A stretch of 64,000 nucleotides of DNA, from positions 37,645 through 101,644 of the forward strand of contig NZ_JAJIRP010000015.1 of the NCBI RefSeq assembly GCF_025717555.1, read 5' to 3'. Both the position numbers and the translations under genes were made by a program. Under the pieces are notes generated by a model that made no database searches, was not told the DNA's origin, and saw only the letters and a list, made by a program, of their open reading frames with translations. Source of the DNA: Paucibacter sp. B2R-40 (GTDB taxonomy: Bacteria > Pseudomonadota > Gammaproteobacteria > Burkholderiales > Burkholderiaceae_C). How positions within the stretch are numbered: position 1 is the stretch's first letter; the number at the start of each line of letters is the position of its first letter. Below are positions 18,245 through 28,634 of the stretch, piece by piece.

Positions 18245-19021
18245 TCAAAGCTCACTGCTGATCAGCGCCTTGATGGCCTCGGATTGAGCCCGCATGGCGG
18301 CGTTCAAGCGCGGCAAGGCCTGCGCGAGCTGATGGCCGCGCGCGGCCACAAAATGCACCGGATCGACCTGCATGGGCGCCGGCAAAACGGCAATGCCGGC
18401 CGCGAAGCCCGATTCCTGGCGCAAGACCTTTTCCACCCCCCAAGGCTGCGGATTGCGATGAGAGGTCAGCATCACATCGCAGCGCCCGGCCATCAACATG
18501 CGCGTGCGCGCCGCCAGATCACCGTCCACTTGCTCGACCCTGAATAGCGAACTCTGTTTCGCTGCCTCAAAGGCCGAGCCATAACTGATGCCCCGGGTGA
18601 CACACAGGGTACGGCCGCCCAAGTCGGCCAAGCCACGGTACACCAGCGCTTGATCGCGCCGCACCACCATCCAGACATGGTTATCGAACACCGGCTGGCT
18701 GAACTCGAACTGCTGCTCTCGACTGGCGCTGCGCGACACCCCAAATGCCAGCGCCTGTCCGCGCTCGGCCATCAAGAGCAAACGCGCCCAGGGCACCGAC
18801 TGGATCTGCCATTCAATACGCGCCGCCTGGCCAATCAGCTTGAGCATCTGCGCCACAAAAGGCCGTCGACTGGCGTCGCTGACAGCGATTGGCAGGTGCA
18901 GCCAAGCCTGGGCCGATGCACTCTCCACCCCATTCGCGCCCGCCGGGATTGGCATCGCCAGCGACAACGGCGCCAGCAAGGCGCAGCGTCGCCGCAGCAA
19001 CAAGACATCAGGCCCGGACAT
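18245..19021 (-). CDS. Family 3-like periplasmic solute-binding protein
   Basis: The 258-residue product resembles PBPb-type amino-acid-binding proteins: AERGQALAFGVSRSASREQQFEFSQPVF, LADLGGRTLCVTRGISYGSAFE and AGRCDVMLTSH. The N-terminus is unclear. From the ATG at 19021 it has an Arg-rich start and a hydrophobic stretch (LLAPLSLAMPIPAGANG), which could be a signal peptide. The frame stays open to 19126 and no ribosome site decides the start. It follows another binding protein by 38 bases. No permease or ATPase is nearby, so a transport role is doubtful; such orphan proteins may act in sensing. Confidence 0.72.
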   Translation of the reverse strand: MSGPDVLLLRRRCALLAPLSLAMPIPAGANGVESASAQAWLHLPIAVSDASRRPFVAQMLKLIGQAARIEWQIQSVPWARLLLMAERGQALAFGVSRSASREQQFEFSQPVFDNHVWMVVRRDQALVYRGLADLGGRTLCVTRGISYGSAFEAAKQSSLFRVEQVDGDLAARTRMLMAGRCDVMLTSHRNPQPWGVEKVLRQESGFAAGIAVLPAPMQVDPVHFVAARGHQLAQALPRLNAAMRAQSEAIKALISSEL

Positions 19022-19058
19022 CGCGGCGCCCGTCACGACCAGGGTTTTCGTCAAACAA

Positions 19059-20030
19059 TCAGCGCGCCCCTGACTTGGCTTGCTCCGCAGAGATTGCCGC
19101 AGCTGGCGACTGCTGCGCGGCTGCACTCGCAGTCAAAGCGGCCATACGCGCCCGGTAAATCTGCCGCTCGCCAGCCGGCAGCAGCGCCTCGTAGCGTTCC
19201 CGCAAGAGTGCCCGTTCAGCCTCCATGCCCGGCAATTGATCAATCGTCTGTATCACCTGCTTGCCCCAAGCCGTGCGACTGCAAGACGGATAGGTGATGA
19301 TCAAGCCCGGCGCCTCGATCAGCGGCAAGTACTCAAACTCACCCAAATCGGGCTGGGTTTTGCGCAGCTGCTCTACCTCGATCGCATAACCCAAGGTCAC
19401 ATCAAAACGCTTGCGCCCCAAGGTGTGCAAAAGCCCGGACAACAGCCCGTACTCGCTGAAGTCGAGCACCTGATCCGGCCGACTGGCGCGCGCTTGCTTC
19501 AAGGCCTCGTCAATGCCAAGGCCAAACCGCCGCTTGGGCAGCGTACCGACGCGCACTTCAGGCGACTGCTGCAGCAATTCGGCCAATGAAATTTCACCCC
19601 GTGCGCGTTTTTTCCAGCCGCCCGGCGGGGCATAGCCACGCCGCACGATCAGCACCGGCGGCAACTGGATGAAGAAGGCTTCGCTGCCAAAGACCGTGTA
19701 AACCTCGCGCTCGGGCACCTTCAAGCTCGACAAGGTGCACACCGGCTGCCCGCTCTGCATGTATTGAAAAATGCGCTCGGTGCTGCTGACCTCAAGCACG
19801 TGGCGGTACTCGGGCATGCGTTTGATCAGCGCGCTGAGGTACTGGTCTCTCAAGCCCGTGCCTTTGAGCGGGCCGTCCACGATGTGATAGGGCACGAAGT
19901 CCAGCAAAAGCCAGCGAATTACCGGCGGCTCCGGCTGAGTTTCAGACCGGGCCGGGTTCGCATACAAGCCCGCCAAAGCCAGGCCGGCCGAAAACACGGC
20001 GCTCCAAAACGGACGTAGGCGCAAGTTCAT
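19059..20030 (-). CDS. TIGR02285-like periplasmic substrate-binding protein
   Basis: The 323-residue product has a typical signal peptide (MNLRLRPFWSAVFSAG then ANPARSE). Its body is a divergent two-lobed PBPb fold: VIRWLLLDFVPYHIVDGPLKGTGLRDQYL, RIFQYMQSGQPVCTLSSLK and RFDVTLGYAIEVEQL (cited in part). This fits the TIGR02285 group of proteobacterial binding-like proteins of unknown ligand. The ATG at 20030 is set by the signal peptide; the open frame above it overlaps pyk. It pairs with the next binding-like gene downstream and lacks transporter partners. Confidence 0.75.
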   Translation of the reverse strand: MNLRLRPFWSAVFSAGLALAGLYANPARSETQPEPPVIRWLLLDFVPYHIVDGPLKGTGLRDQYLSALIKRMPEYRHVLEVSSTERIFQYMQSGQPVCTLSSLKVPEREVYTVFGSEAFFIQLPPVLIVRRGYAPPGGWKKRARGEISLAELLQQSPEVRVGTLPKRRFGLGIDEALKQARASRPDQVLDFSEYGLLSGLLHTLGRKRFDVTLGYAIEVEQLRKTQPDLGEFEYLPLIEAPGLIITYPSCSRTAWGKQVIQTIDQLPGMEAERALLRERYEALLPAGERQIYRARMAALTASAAAQQSPAAAISAEQAKSGAR

Positions 20031-20083
20031 GCGCCGACTATAGCGGTCCGTATGCCCGATCGGCTTGAAAGGATCGGGGCCGA

Positions 20084-21517
20084 CTAACCGCCGACGCGGC
20101 AGACCTTCAGCATATTGGTGCCGCCTGGGTAGCCCATGGGCTCGCCGCAGGTGATCGCGTAGGTGTCGCCCGGCATCAGCACGCCCTTGTCGACCAGAAT
20201 CTTCTCGGCCGCCTTCAGCGCAGTGTCGCGGTCTTCGAACTTGGGCATCAGCAAAGGCCGTACATTGCGGTACAGCGTCATCTTGCGCTGGCTGATTTCC
20301 TGCGTGGTCAAGGCATAGATCGGCACTTGAATGCGATGGCGGCTCATCCACAAAGCGGTGGAGCCGGATTCGGTCAAAGCCAGGATGGCCTTGCAGCCCA
20401 GGTGATGCGCGGTGAACAGCGCGCCCATCGCGATCGACTGGTCGATACGGCCGAACTGGCGGCCAGCGAAATCGGTGTCCAGCGTGACGAACTCGGCGCG
20501 TTCGGCCTCTTGCGCAATCGCCGCCATCTGCTCGATGGTTTCGACCGGGAACTTGCCAGCGGCCGTCTCAGCGCTCAACATCACCGCGTCGGTGCCATCA
20601 AGCACGGCGTTAGCCACATCGCTGACCTCGGCACGCGTGGGCACCGGGTTGACGATCATCGACTCCATCATCTGCGTGGCGGTAATGGCGACCTTGTCCA
20701 GCGCCAGCGCCATCTTGATCATGCGCTTTTGCAAGGCCGGCACCGCCGCATTGCCGACTTCAACCGCCAAGTCGCCGCGCGCCACCATGATGCCGTCGCT
20801 GGCCTTCAGAATCGCCTCGAGGTGCGGAATCGCTTCCGAGCGCTCGATCTTGGCGATCATGCTGGGCTTGTGGTTATAGGGTTCGCCGGCCATATTGGCG
20901 AGTTGGCGGGCCATTTCCATATCGGTGGCGTTCTTGGGGAAGCTGATCGCCAGATATTCACAGCGGAAGCTCATCGCGGTCTTGATGTCTTCCATGTCCT
21001 TGGCGGTCAGCGCCGGCGCGGTCAGCCCGCCACCCTGCTTGTTGATGCCTTTGTTATTGGACAGCTCGCCGCCGAGCTTGACGATGGTGTGCACCGCAGC
21101 ACCCCGCACTGCTTCGACCGTCAGCACCAAGAGGCCGTCGTTGAGCAGCAGCGTGTCCCCGGGTTTCACGTCGCGCGGCAGTTCTTTGTAATCAAGGCCG
21201 ACGGCTTCTTCGTTGCCCAACTCGGTGCGGTCGGCATCCAGGATGAAGCGCTCGCCATTGATCAGCTCGATCTTGCCGTTCTCGAACTTGCCGACGCGGA
21301 TCTTCGGGCCTTGCATATCGGCCATGATGGCGACCGCCTTGCCGGCGGCCATCGCAGCTTCCCGCACCATGCGTGCGCGGTCGATGTGGTCTTGCGCCTT
21401 GCCATGCGAGAAGTTCAGCCGCACCACATCAACGCCGGCCCGGATCATGCGCTCCAGGATCTCCGGGGATGAAGAGGCTGGGCCGAGGGTGGCAACGATC
21501 TTGGTGGCACGGGTCAT
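20084..21517 (-). CDS. pyk: Pyruvate kinase
   Basis: The 477-residue enzyme converts PEP and ADP to pyruvate and ATP. Visible are TRATKIVATLGPASS, RLNFSHG, the metal/substrate signature IAKIERSEA, VARGDLAVEVG and TATQMMESM. The C-terminal allosteric domain (ALTESGSTALWMSRHR onward) is full length. It lies 84 bases downstream of maeB on the same strand. With pgk and fba near, glycolytic genes cluster here, a pattern usual for the group. Confidence 0.97.
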   Translation of the reverse strand: MTRATKIVATLGPASSSPEILERMIRAGVDVVRLNFSHGKAQDHIDRARMVREAAMAAGKAVAIMADMQGPKIRVGKFENGKIELINGERFILDADRTELGNEEAVGLDYKELPRDVKPGDTLLLNDGLLVLTVEAVRGAAVHTIVKLGGELSNNKGINKQGGGLTAPALTAKDMEDIKTAMSFRCEYLAISFPKNATDMEMARQLANMAGEPYNHKPSMIAKIERSEAIPHLEAILKASDGIMVARGDLAVEVGNAAVPALQKRMIKMALALDKVAITATQMMESMIVNPVPTRAEVSDVANAVLDGTDAVMLSAETAAGKFPVETIEQMAAIAQEAERAEFVTLDTDFAGRQFGRIDQSIAMGALFTAHHLGCKAILALTESGSTALWMSRHRIQVPIYALTTQEISQRKMTLYRNVRPLLMPKFEDRDTALKAAEKILVDKGVLMPGDTYAITCGEPMGYPGGTNMLKVCRVGG

Positions 21518-21601
21518 GACGGGCTCTCGCTGAAATAAAGTTACAAGCGGCGATTATGAGCCGCTTTCAAGACGCCAAACCGGTTTCACGCGGTTACAGC
21601 A

Positions 21602-23920
21602 TCAGCTCTTGGCCGCCAACACATCGGCTACCGCCAAGGCCGTCATATTGACGATCCGACGTACCGTTGCCGATGGCGTCAAGATATGCACCGGCGCCGC
21701 CGCACCAAGCAGGATGGGGCCGACCGTCACGCCGTGGCCGCAGGTCACCTTGAGCACATTGAATAAGATGTTGGCGGCGTCCAGCGAAGGCAGCACCATC
21801 AGATTGGCCGAGCCCTTGAGCGTGCTGCCGGGCAGGAAGGCGGCGCGCACCGACTCGGACAGCGCCGCGTCGCCATGCATCTCGCCGTCGCACTCAACGT
21901 CAGGCGCATGCTGCGTAAATAACTCGCGAGCCCGGCGCATCTTGACGGCCGAGGGCCGCTTGCTGGAGCCGAACATCGAATGCGACACAAAGGCCAGCTT
22001 GGGCGGCAGGCCGAAACGCTTGACCTCCTCGGCCGCCATCGCGGCGATCTCGGCCAATTGCTCGGCATCGGGCTGGTCGTTGACGAAGGTGTCGGTGATG
22101 AAGAGCGTGTGCTGCTCCAACATCAGCGCATTCATGGTGGCGAAGTTGCGCGCGCCGGGCTTCAAGCCAATCAAGTCGGAGACATGCTCCAGATGATTGT
22201 CAAAGCGCCCGACCAGGCCGCAGATCATCGCGTCGGCGTCGCCGAGCTTGATCGCCAGCGCGCCAATGGTGGTGGCCGAGCGGCGTACTGCCGCCTTGGC
22301 CATATCGGGTGTCACGCCGCGTCGGCCCAGGACCTCGTGGTAAGCCTCCCAATACAGACGAAAGCGCGCGTCGTTGTCCGGGTCGATGACAGCCACATCG
22401 GCGCCCAGCTTCATCCGCAAGCCAGCCCGATCAAGCCGCGCGGCAATCACCTCGGGCCGACCGATCAGTGTGGGCTTGACGATGCCCTCGTCCAGCGCCA
22501 CTTGCACCGCGCGCAAGACTCGTTCGTCCTCGCCTTCGGCATAAATCACCCGTGCAGGATTGGCTTTAGCAGCGGTGAACACCGGCCGCATAAACATGCC
22601 GGTCTGATAAACATAGCGCTCGAGCGACTGGCGATAGGCCTCCAGATCAGCGATCGGGCGCAAGGCCACGCCAGACTCGGCCGCGGCTTTGGCGACCGCC
22701 GGCGCGATGCGCAAAATCAGCCGCGCATCGAAGGGCTTGGGAATCAGGTACTCAGGGCCGAAATGCAGCTCCTCGCCGGCATAGGCGGCCGCGACCTCGT
22801 CGCTGGTCTCGGCCTTGGCAAGTGCGGCGATTTCACGCACACAGGCCAGCTTCATCTCTTCCGTGATCTTGGATGCGCCGCAGTCCAGCGCGCCGCGGAA
22901 GATATAAGGGAAGCAAAGCACATTGTTGACCTGGTTCGGATAGTCCGAACGGCCGGTGGCGATGATGCAGTCAGGCCGCACGGCCTTGGCCAGTTCCGGG
23001 CGAATTTCAGGCTCCGGGTTGGCCAGCGCCAGGATGATGGGCTTGACGGCCATCTTGATGATCATCTCCTGCGTCAAGACGCCGGCGGCCGAGCAACCCA
23101 GGAAGACATCGGCGCCGTCGACCACATCGGCCAGCGTGCGCGCGGAATTAACTTGGCAGTAGCGCTGCTTCGATTCATCCAACTTGCCGGCCTTGGCGTC
23201 CTCGCGCTGATCCTGGATCACGCCTTTGGAGTCGCAGACAAAGATGTTCTCGCGCCGCACGCCCAGACCCACCATCACGTCCAGGCAGGCAATCGCCGCA
23301 GCACCCGCGCCCGACACCGCGAGCTTGACCGTCGCGATGTCCTTGCCTACGAGTTCAAGACCATTCAGCAAAGCGGCGCTGGAGATGATGGCCGTGCCAT
23401 GCTGGTCATCATGGAAGACGGGGATGTTCATCCGCTCCTTGAGCTTCTTCTCGATGTAGAAGCATTCGGGCGCCTTGATGTCTTCCAGATTGACGCCGCC
23501 CAGCGTGGGCTCCATCGCGGCAATCATGTCGACCAGCTTGTCCGGATCGCGCTCGGCCAGCTCGATGTCGAACACATCGATGCCGGCGAATTTCTTGAAC
23601 AAGCAGCCCTTGCCCTCCATCACCGGCTTGGAGGCCAGCGGGCCGATATCGCCCAGGCCCAGCACCGCCGTGCCATTGGTGATCACGCCGACCAGATTGG
23701 CGCGCGAGGTGTATTCGGCCGCCAGCGCCGGGTCTTGCTCAATCGCCAAACAGGCATAGGCCACACCGGGCGAATAGGCCAGCGACAGGTCACGCTGGTT
23801 GGACAGCGCCTTGGTAGGAGTGACCGCGATCTTGCCGCGCGTCGGTGCGCGGTGGTATTCGAGCGCGGCTTCGCGCAAGGCGGCTTCGGCCGGGGACAAG
23901 GTATCCGAATTGTTATTCAT
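21602..23920 (-). CDS. maeB: NADP-dependent malic enzyme with phosphotransacetylase-like domain
   Basis: The 772-residue MaeB type oxidatively decarboxylates malate to pyruvate. The malic domain (about 1-430) has [39 protein letters not shown] and [10 protein letters not shown]. The C-terminal third (about 440-770) is the PTA-like domain, which in MaeB binds acetyl-CoA for control and lacks transacetylase activity. The start at 23920 has GGAG six bases before ATG; a seven-residue longer frame exists at 23941. The pyk gene follows, so malate- and PEP-derived pyruvate formation may be co-expressed. Confidence 0.96.
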   Translation of the reverse strand: MNNNSDTLSPAEAALREAALEYHRAPTRGKIAVTPTKALSNQRDLSLAYSPGVAYACLAIEQDPALAAEYTSRANLVGVITNGTAVLGLGDIGPLASKPVMEGKGCLFKKFAGIDVFDIELAERDPDKLVDMIAAMEPTLGGVNLEDIKAPECFYIEKKLKERMNIPVFHDDQHGTAIISSAALLNGLELVGKDIATVKLAVSGAGAAAIACLDVMVGLGVRRENIFVCDSKGVIQDQREDAKAGKLDESKQRYCQVNSARTLADVVDGADVFLGCSAAGVLTQEMIIKMAVKPIILALANPEPEIRPELAKAVRPDCIIATGRSDYPNQVNNVLCFPYIFRGALDCGASKITEEMKLACVREIAALAKAETSDEVAAAYAGEELHFGPEYLIPKPFDARLILRIAPAVAKAAAESGVALRPIADLEAYRQSLERYVYQTGMFMRPVFTAAKANPARVIYAEGEDERVLRAVQVALDEGIVKPTLIGRPEVIAARLDRAGLRMKLGADVAVIDPDNDARFRLYWEAYHEVLGRRGVTPDMAKAAVRRSATTIGALAIKLGDADAMICGLVGRFDNHLEHVSDLIGLKPGARNFATMNALMLEQHTLFITDTFVNDQPDAEQLAEIAAMAAEEVKRFGLPPKLAFVSHSMFGSSKRPSAVKMRRARELFTQHAPDVECDGEMHGDAALSESVRAAFLPGSTLKGSANLMVLPSLDAANILFNVLKVTCGHGVTVGPILLGAAAPVHILTPSATVRRIVNMTALAVADVLAAKS

Positions 23921-24018
23921 CGCAGTCTCCTGATTATTCATACTGGCCGCAGCTTAGCCTGCAGCTTTCACTTAATCGATGCCGAGTGCTTTAGGCGTCA
24001 TGCAAAGATGGCAATACC

Positions 24019-25335
24019 CTATTCAGCTGCTGCACCGATGTTTGATGCGCCGAATTCAACTCGGTTGCGCCCCAGGCGTTTGGCACGGTACATCGCTTGA
24101 TCTGCCGCGCTCACGGCGGCCTCCACGCCCGCCTCGCTGTCGGCCTGGGCGACGCCAAAACTGCTGGTGACTTGCAGGCCGGCCGGCCAAGCCAGACTGC
24201 TCAGATGCTGACGCAGGCGCTCGGCCACCGCAACCGCCTCACGCTCGGTCGTCTGCGGCATCATTAGTACGAATTCCTCGCCGCCCCAACGAGCCAGCAA
24301 ATCCTCGCGCTGGATATTGGCCTTCAGATTGACGGCAAAAAACTTCAAGACCTCGTCGCCGGCGTCATGTCCCAGGCTGTCATTGATACGTTTGAAATGG
24401 TCAATGTCCACAAACACGATCGCCAGCGGGAACAGCAGCTCTTCCTGCGCCCGAATCAGCAGCTTCAAATCATGCTGTAGGCCAATGCGGTTAGACAAAC
24501 CGGTCAGACCGTCGTGGTGGGCCTTGGCCTCGTATTCTTCGGACCGCATCACCAAGCGCGCATTGGCTTTTTGCAGCTCCCGTTTGCGCTGCAGGGTCTG
24601 CCCCAAGCGACGGCGGGAACGGCGCCAGTCCCACAGCAGATAGAGGGCCATGCTGAGCAACCAAACCGCAATCAGGCCCAGTCGAAACACCGCCGGCTGC
24701 ACCCACAGGCCGACAAACTCGGCCCTGTCCAGATAGATTTTGTGCTCACCCGGCTGCACGCTCCCGCCAGTCGTCAAACTCAAGAGCTTGACCTGGTCGA
24801 GTTGCGGCCCTTGCAAGCGCACCGGCAATGGGTGCTCTTGCACCCACCAGGAGGCCACCATGAATTGCGACAACTTCAGCTCCAGCGGCATGGTCTCAGC
24901 GCTGGGATCAAAAACCAACTCATGCGGTTTGAGGTCGGCGACACTTTTTGAGCTGGCATAGGCCGGGTCAAAGTTGCGAAGAAACACCCGCAACTGCTGA
25001 TGCGGCTCGGGTCCGCTCGCGCGCACCCATAGGCGCAGGCTGTCGAATTGCGTCAGGTCCAGCCCTTGCCCTGCTTGGCCAAGCCGGATCTGCATATCGC
25101 AGAACGGCCATTCGTAGCCGCGCTGAATATTGCAATGCAAGACCCAACCGGAGCCCTGCTGCTCGACTCGGGCGACACTGCGACCGCCCTCCTCTTGGTC
25201 GTTGACGGCGACGACTTGCGTCAATTTGAGCGTGCTGGCATCGAGGCGCAAGATGCGCGTCATCCAGTTCGCATTGGCATACAGGGCCAGCAGGGTTGAC
25301 AGCAACAAACCCAGCAAGATGCGGCGTGCAATCAT
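24019..25335 (-). CDS. Membrane diguanylate cyclase with periplasmic domain
   Basis: The product has 438 residues. TM1 is near 4-22, a periplasmic beta-rich domain spans about 25-215, TM2 about 218-240, then a charged helix and a GGDEF domain (about 275-430). The catalytic motif is GGEEF (near 351). The usual inhibitory RxxD position reads QRED, so product inhibition may be weak. The periplasmic part (FDSLRLWVRASG...LRVFLRNFDPAYAS) resembles carbohydrate-binding or CIA30-like jelly rolls, which suggests ligand-sensing outside the cell membrane. It sits 40 bases after pgk and before maeB, so central-metabolism transcription may carry it along. Confidence 0.9.
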   Translation of the reverse strand: MIARRILLGLLLSTLLALYANANWMTRILRLDASTLKLTQVVAVNDQEEGGRSVARVEQQGSGWVLHCNIQRGYEWPFCDMQIRLGQAGQGLDLTQFDSLRLWVRASGPEPHQQLRVFLRNFDPAYASSKSVADLKPHELVFDPSAETMPLELKLSQFMVASWWVQEHPLPVRLQGPQLDQVKLLSLTTGGSVQPGEHKIYLDRAEFVGLWVQPAVFRLGLIAVWLLSMALYLLWDWRRSRRRLGQTLQRKRELQKANARLVMRSEEYEAKAHHDGLTGLSNRIGLQHDLKLLIRAQEELLFPLAIVFVDIDHFKRINDSLGHDAGDEVLKFFAVNLKANIQREDLLARWGGEEFVLMMPQTTEREAVAVAERLRQHLSSLAWPAGLQVTSSFGVAQADSEAGVEAAVSAADQAMYRAKRLGRNRVEFGASNIGAAAE

Positions 25336-25375
25336 CGGCTTGGCTGGGTTGTTGAGTCCGCCGGGCTTGCCTTGA

Positions 25376-26572
25376 TCAGGCCTCCTGAGCGCGCTGGGTC
25401 AAAATCTCGAAGGCGGGCAAGGTCTTGCCCTCAAGGATTTCCAGGAAAGCGCCGCCGCCCGTCGAGATATAGCCGATATCTTTCTCGATACCGTATTTGG
25501 CGATCGCCGCCAAGGTGTCGCCGCCACCGGCGATGCTGAAGGCGCTGGACGCGGCTATGGCGCGCGCAATCGTCTCGGTCCCATGTGAAAAGGCGTCGAA
25601 CTCGAACACGCCGACCGGACCGTTCCAGACAATAGTGCCGGCGGCCTTGAGTTGCTCGGCCAGCATGGCGGCGGTCTGCGGGCCGATGTCCAGAATCAAG
25701 TCATCCTCGGCCACATCGGCCGCGGCCTTCACCGTCGCTTCGGCATCGGCCGCAAAGCGCTTGGCCACCACCACATCAACGGGAATTGGCACTGCCGCTC
25801 CGCGCGCCTTCATTGCCGCGATCACCGCCTGAGCTTCAGGCACCAGATCGGGCTCAGCCAAAGACTTGCCGATCTTCAGACCCGCCGCCAGCATGAAAGT
25901 GTTGGCGATACCGCCGCCAACAATCAGGCCATCAACCTTGTCGGACAGCGCCTTCAGAATGGTCAATTTCGTGGACACCTTGGAGCCCGCCACGATGGCG
26001 ACCAATGGCCGCTTCGGTGTGGCCAGCGCCTGGGTGATGGCGTCGATCTCGGCCGCCAGCAAGGGACCCGCGCAGGCAATCTTGGCGTACTGCGCGATGC
26101 CGTAGGTGGTGCCTTCGGCGCGGTGGGCGGTGCCAAAGGCGTCATTGACAAAGATATCGCACAGCGCGGCCAGCTTCTTGGCCAAGGCCGGGTCGTTTTT
26201 CTTTTCGCCCTTGTTGACGCGGCAGTTTTCCAGCAACACCAACTCACCGGGTGCGACCTCGACCCCGTCGACCCAGTTGGCGACCAGCTTGACCTCGCGG
26301 CCCATCAACTCGCCCAGGCGCTTGGCCACGGGTGCGAGCGAATCTTCGGGCTTGAACTCACCCTCGGTCGGGCGGCCCAGATGCGAGGTCACCATGACCG
26401 CCGCGCCGGCCTTCAGCGCCAGCTCGATGCAGGGGATGGACGCGCGGATGCGGGTGTCTTCGGTGATATTGCCGGCGTCGTCTTGCGGCACATTGAGGTC
26501 AGCACGGATGAAAACACGCTGGCCGGCGACCTTGCCGGCAGCAATCAAATCGGAGAAACGAATGACATTCAT
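25376..26572 (-). CDS. pgk: Phosphoglycerate kinase
   Basis: The 398-residue enzyme catalyses the ATP-forming step between 1,3-bisphosphoglycerate and 3-phosphoglycerate. The N-terminal [17 protein letters not shown] and the C-terminal nucleotide loop GGGDTLAA are intact. It starts at ATG 26572. It lies at the head of a minus-strand series pgk, diguanylate cyclase, maeB, pyk. The family call is firm. Confidence 0.97.
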   Translation of the reverse strand: MNVIRFSDLIAAGKVAGQRVFIRADLNVPQDDAGNITEDTRIRASIPCIELALKAGAAVMVTSHLGRPTEGEFKPEDSLAPVAKRLGELMGREVKLVANWVDGVEVAPGELVLLENCRVNKGEKKNDPALAKKLAALCDIFVNDAFGTAHRAEGTTYGIAQYAKIACAGPLLAAEIDAITQALATPKRPLVAIVAGSKVSTKLTILKALSDKVDGLIVGGGIANTFMLAAGLKIGKSLAEPDLVPEAQAVIAAMKARGAAVPIPVDVVVAKRFAADAEATVKAAADVAEDDLILDIGPQTAAMLAEQLKAAGTIVWNGPVGVFEFDAFSHGTETIARAIAASSAFSIAGGGDTLAAIAKYGIEKDIGYISTGGGAFLEILEGKTLPAFEILTQRAQEA

Positions 26573-26671
26573 GAACTTGAGCCCGGTATAAAAAAGCGTT
26601 TTGCACCCACAAAACTGGACGCTGATGGCCGCTAGCTTACCAAGGCCAGCGGCCTGGTCAGAACAGCTGGG

Positions 26672-27001
26672 TTACCAGCCGAGCCCGATTCTCAGCGCCA
26701 ACATCACTGCGGTGCCACTGATGATGGTGCCCAGAATGCCTCTTTTCCAGTAGAAATAGGCGCTGCCGACCGCCACGGCATAAAGCCGCGCGTCCTTCCA
26801 GGTGTCGATCAAGGCCCCATGACTCATCACAATCTCGGGCACGATGACGGCCGCCAGCGCGGCCAACGGCGCATAGCGCAGACCTTGTTTGACCCAGTCG
26901 GGCAGCGGCAAGTCCTGCTTGGGGAGCAGAAAGAAGCTGCGGGTGAGCATCGTGATCATCCCCATGCCCAAAATGGCCAGAACGGTTTCCCAGGTGCTCA
27001 T
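26672..27001 (-). CDS. azlD: AzlD-family branched-chain amino-acid transport subunit
   Basis: The 109-residue product has four predicted membrane helices and an opening TWETVLAILGMGMITMLTRSF typical of AzlD. It forms a two-part exporter with AzlC for branched-chain amino acids. The correct start is 27001, where ATG overlaps the azlC stop (ATGA). A much longer open frame upstream lies inside azlC and is low-complexity noise. A GGCCGCT/AGCGGCC stem lies just past its stop, without a T-run. Confidence 0.88.
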   Translation of the reverse strand: MSTWETVLAILGMGMITMLTRSFFLLPKQDLPLPDWVKQGLRYAPLAALAAVIVPEIVMSHGALIDTWKDARLYAVAVGSAYFYWKRGILGTIISGTAVMLALRIGLGW

Positions 27002-27726
27002 TGCTCCGCCCTCCGCTCGGGCAGCCAATGTTCCATCAACAAACCGACCGTCACGGCCACCGCGATCGAAACCAGGATGTTCAAGCGCAAGGGCAGGCCA
27101 TAGGCCGCCACCGCCGCGCAGCCGGCCACCGCCGCCGAGACCCAGGTGTTGCGGTCCTTCAGCAAGGTGTAGGACAGCCCCAGCAGCGCCAACACGCCGG
27201 CGAAGCCCAGCCCCCATTCGGTCGGCACATGGTTGGCCGCCAGAATGCCGATGATGGACGGGATTTGCCAGGAGGCCCAATTCCAAGCCACACCGCCCCA
27301 GTAATAAGGTAACTGCGCGGGGTTTGGCTTGGGCTCGGGGAAGCGCTTCAAGAACGCCACGTAATTCAAATCAGCGGCGAAGTAACCCACACTCATACGC
27401 TGCAGCAGCGGCAGATGGCCGAAATACATACGCCACTGCACGCTGAAAATCACAAAGCGCAGATTGACACAAAAGGCCGTCGCCCACAGCACCCACATGG
27501 GGGCGCCACTGGCGATCAAGGGCAAGGCCGCCAGCTGCGAGCTGCCGGCAAAGACCACCAAACTCATCAGCAGCGCCAGCGGCACCGATAAGCCGCTCTT
27601 GACCATCGCCACGCCGGTGACCAAACCCCAGGCCGAAATGCCTAGGCTGACGCCCATCATCTCGCGCGCGCCGCGCCTGAATTCGGGCTGCCGCCACAGC
27701 GCCCCGGTCAATTCTGTTCTGCTCAT
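26998..27726 (-). CDS. azlC: AzlC-family branched-chain amino-acid exporter subunit
   Basis: The 242-residue integral membrane protein has about seven helices. Family segments are GAREMMGVSLGISAWGLVTGVAM, FAGSSQLAAL and FCVNLRFVIFSVQW. The first ATG that fits homologues is 27726 (MSRTELTG). With AzlD it should export branched-chain amino acids or analogues. The two are translationally coupled. The head-GIN gene lies 47 bases upstream on the same strand. Confidence 0.88.
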   Translation of the reverse strand: MSRTELTGALWRQPEFRRGAREMMGVSLGISAWGLVTGVAMVKSGLSVPLALLMSLVVFAGSSQLAALPLIASGAPMWVLWATAFCVNLRFVIFSVQWRMYFGHLPLLQRMSVGYFAADLNYVAFLKRFPEPKPNPAQLPYYWGGVAWNWASWQIPSIIGILAANHVPTEWGLGFAGVLALLGLSYTLLKDRNTWVSAAVAGCAAVAAYGLPLRLNILVSIAVAVTVGLLMEHWLPERRAEQ

Positions 27727-27772
27727 ACCGGGATTGTCACCCGCCCAGCAGGGGAAGCTTGTCACATGGCGG

Positions 27773-28525
27773 TCAGTTCAGCTTGGTGATCACACCACGG
27801 CCGGCCACCGAACTGCTGACCTTGGGCGAGCCTAAATAGGCTATATCGCCAGAACCGGCGATCGAAATCTTCAAGGTATTGACCGCATGCACGGTGGCGT
27901 TGCCGCTGCCTGCAATGCTGGCCTTGACCTCATCGGCCTGCAGGTCGCGCGCATCGATGTCGCCACTGCCCGCCACCGCCAGACTGAACTTGGCAACGCG
28001 CCCACGCGCTTTGATATCACCGCTGCCGCTGACCTGCACGCTCAAGCTGTCACTGCTGAGGTCGACAAATTCGACGTCCCCGGAGCCACTGACGCTGACG
28101 CTGACGTCGGGCGTCTTCATCGTCTCGACCCGCATATCGCCTGAGCCCGCGATGGCGATCGAGCGCAACAGCGGCAGCACCAGGGTGATTTGCGGGTCGC
28201 TCTTGCTAGAAAAGCTGAAGCCCTTCTTGCTGCCTATCTCCAGGGTGCGGCCCTTGCTGCCCTCGACCACGCGGGTCTCGATCAGCGGCAACAAATTCTT
28301 GTCGGCCTTGATCTCCAGCTTGACGGCTGAGCCTTGACGCACCAGCACCTTGTAACTGCCGGACAAGCTGATAGCGTCGAAAGTACCCAGGTCGCGCGTC
28401 TCACTGACCACTTCGCCCGAGCCCTTGACCTGTTCATTGAAGCCCCAAGTCCAAGCCTGAACGGGCGCGGCCAGCCCCAAAACACCAACAGCGGCGGCGG
28501 CAAGAAGAAGGCGGCGATTCGACAT
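27773..28525 (-). CDS. Head-GIN (DUF2807) domain secreted protein
   Basis: The 250-residue protein has a clear signal peptide (RRLLLAAAAVGVLGLAAPVQA). The rest is a right-handed beta-helix-like DUF2807 domain. A turn motif (A/S)GSG(D/N) recurs about every 20 residues, as in AGSGDMRV, SGSGDVEF, SGSGDIKA, AGSGDIDA, AGSGNATV and AGSGDIAY, ending in a degenerate AGRGV. It is probably periplasmic or outer-membrane attached. Function is unknown; related domains have been linked to adhesion. AGGAG before the ATG supports the start. Confidence 0.85.
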   Translation of the reverse strand: MSNRRLLLAAAAVGVLGLAAPVQAWTWGFNEQVKGSGEVVSETRDLGTFDAISLSGSYKVLVRQGSAVKLEIKADKNLLPLIETRVVEGSKGRTLEIGSKKGFSFSSKSDPQITLVLPLLRSIAIAGSGDMRVETMKTPDVSVSVSGSGDVEFVDLSSDSLSVQVSGSGDIKARGRVAKFSLAVAGSGDIDARDLQADEVKASIAGSGNATVHAVNTLKISIAGSGDIAYLGSPKVSSSVAGRGVITKLN

Positions 28526-28634
28526 AAGGAGCTCCTGACTATCTGAAACAGCGTTGCAATGCCCGCATCTTCACCCGCGCAGAAGGCCAAGCGCCGCCCG
28601 AGGCGACAGACTGCGTAAGCCCGGGCCTGGAAAG

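Noticed and set aside
20327..21472. 381-codon open frame on the plus strand
   Set aside because: It lies wholly antisense to pyk and shows no family motif.
21980..24100. 706-codon open frame on the plus strand
   Set aside because: It is antisense to maeB, full of His/Arg/Gln low-complexity sequence, and a product of high GC at third positions.
26627..26654. GGCCGCT / AGCGGCC stem after azlD
   Set aside because: Seven pairs with a 14-base loop and no T-run; too weak to call.
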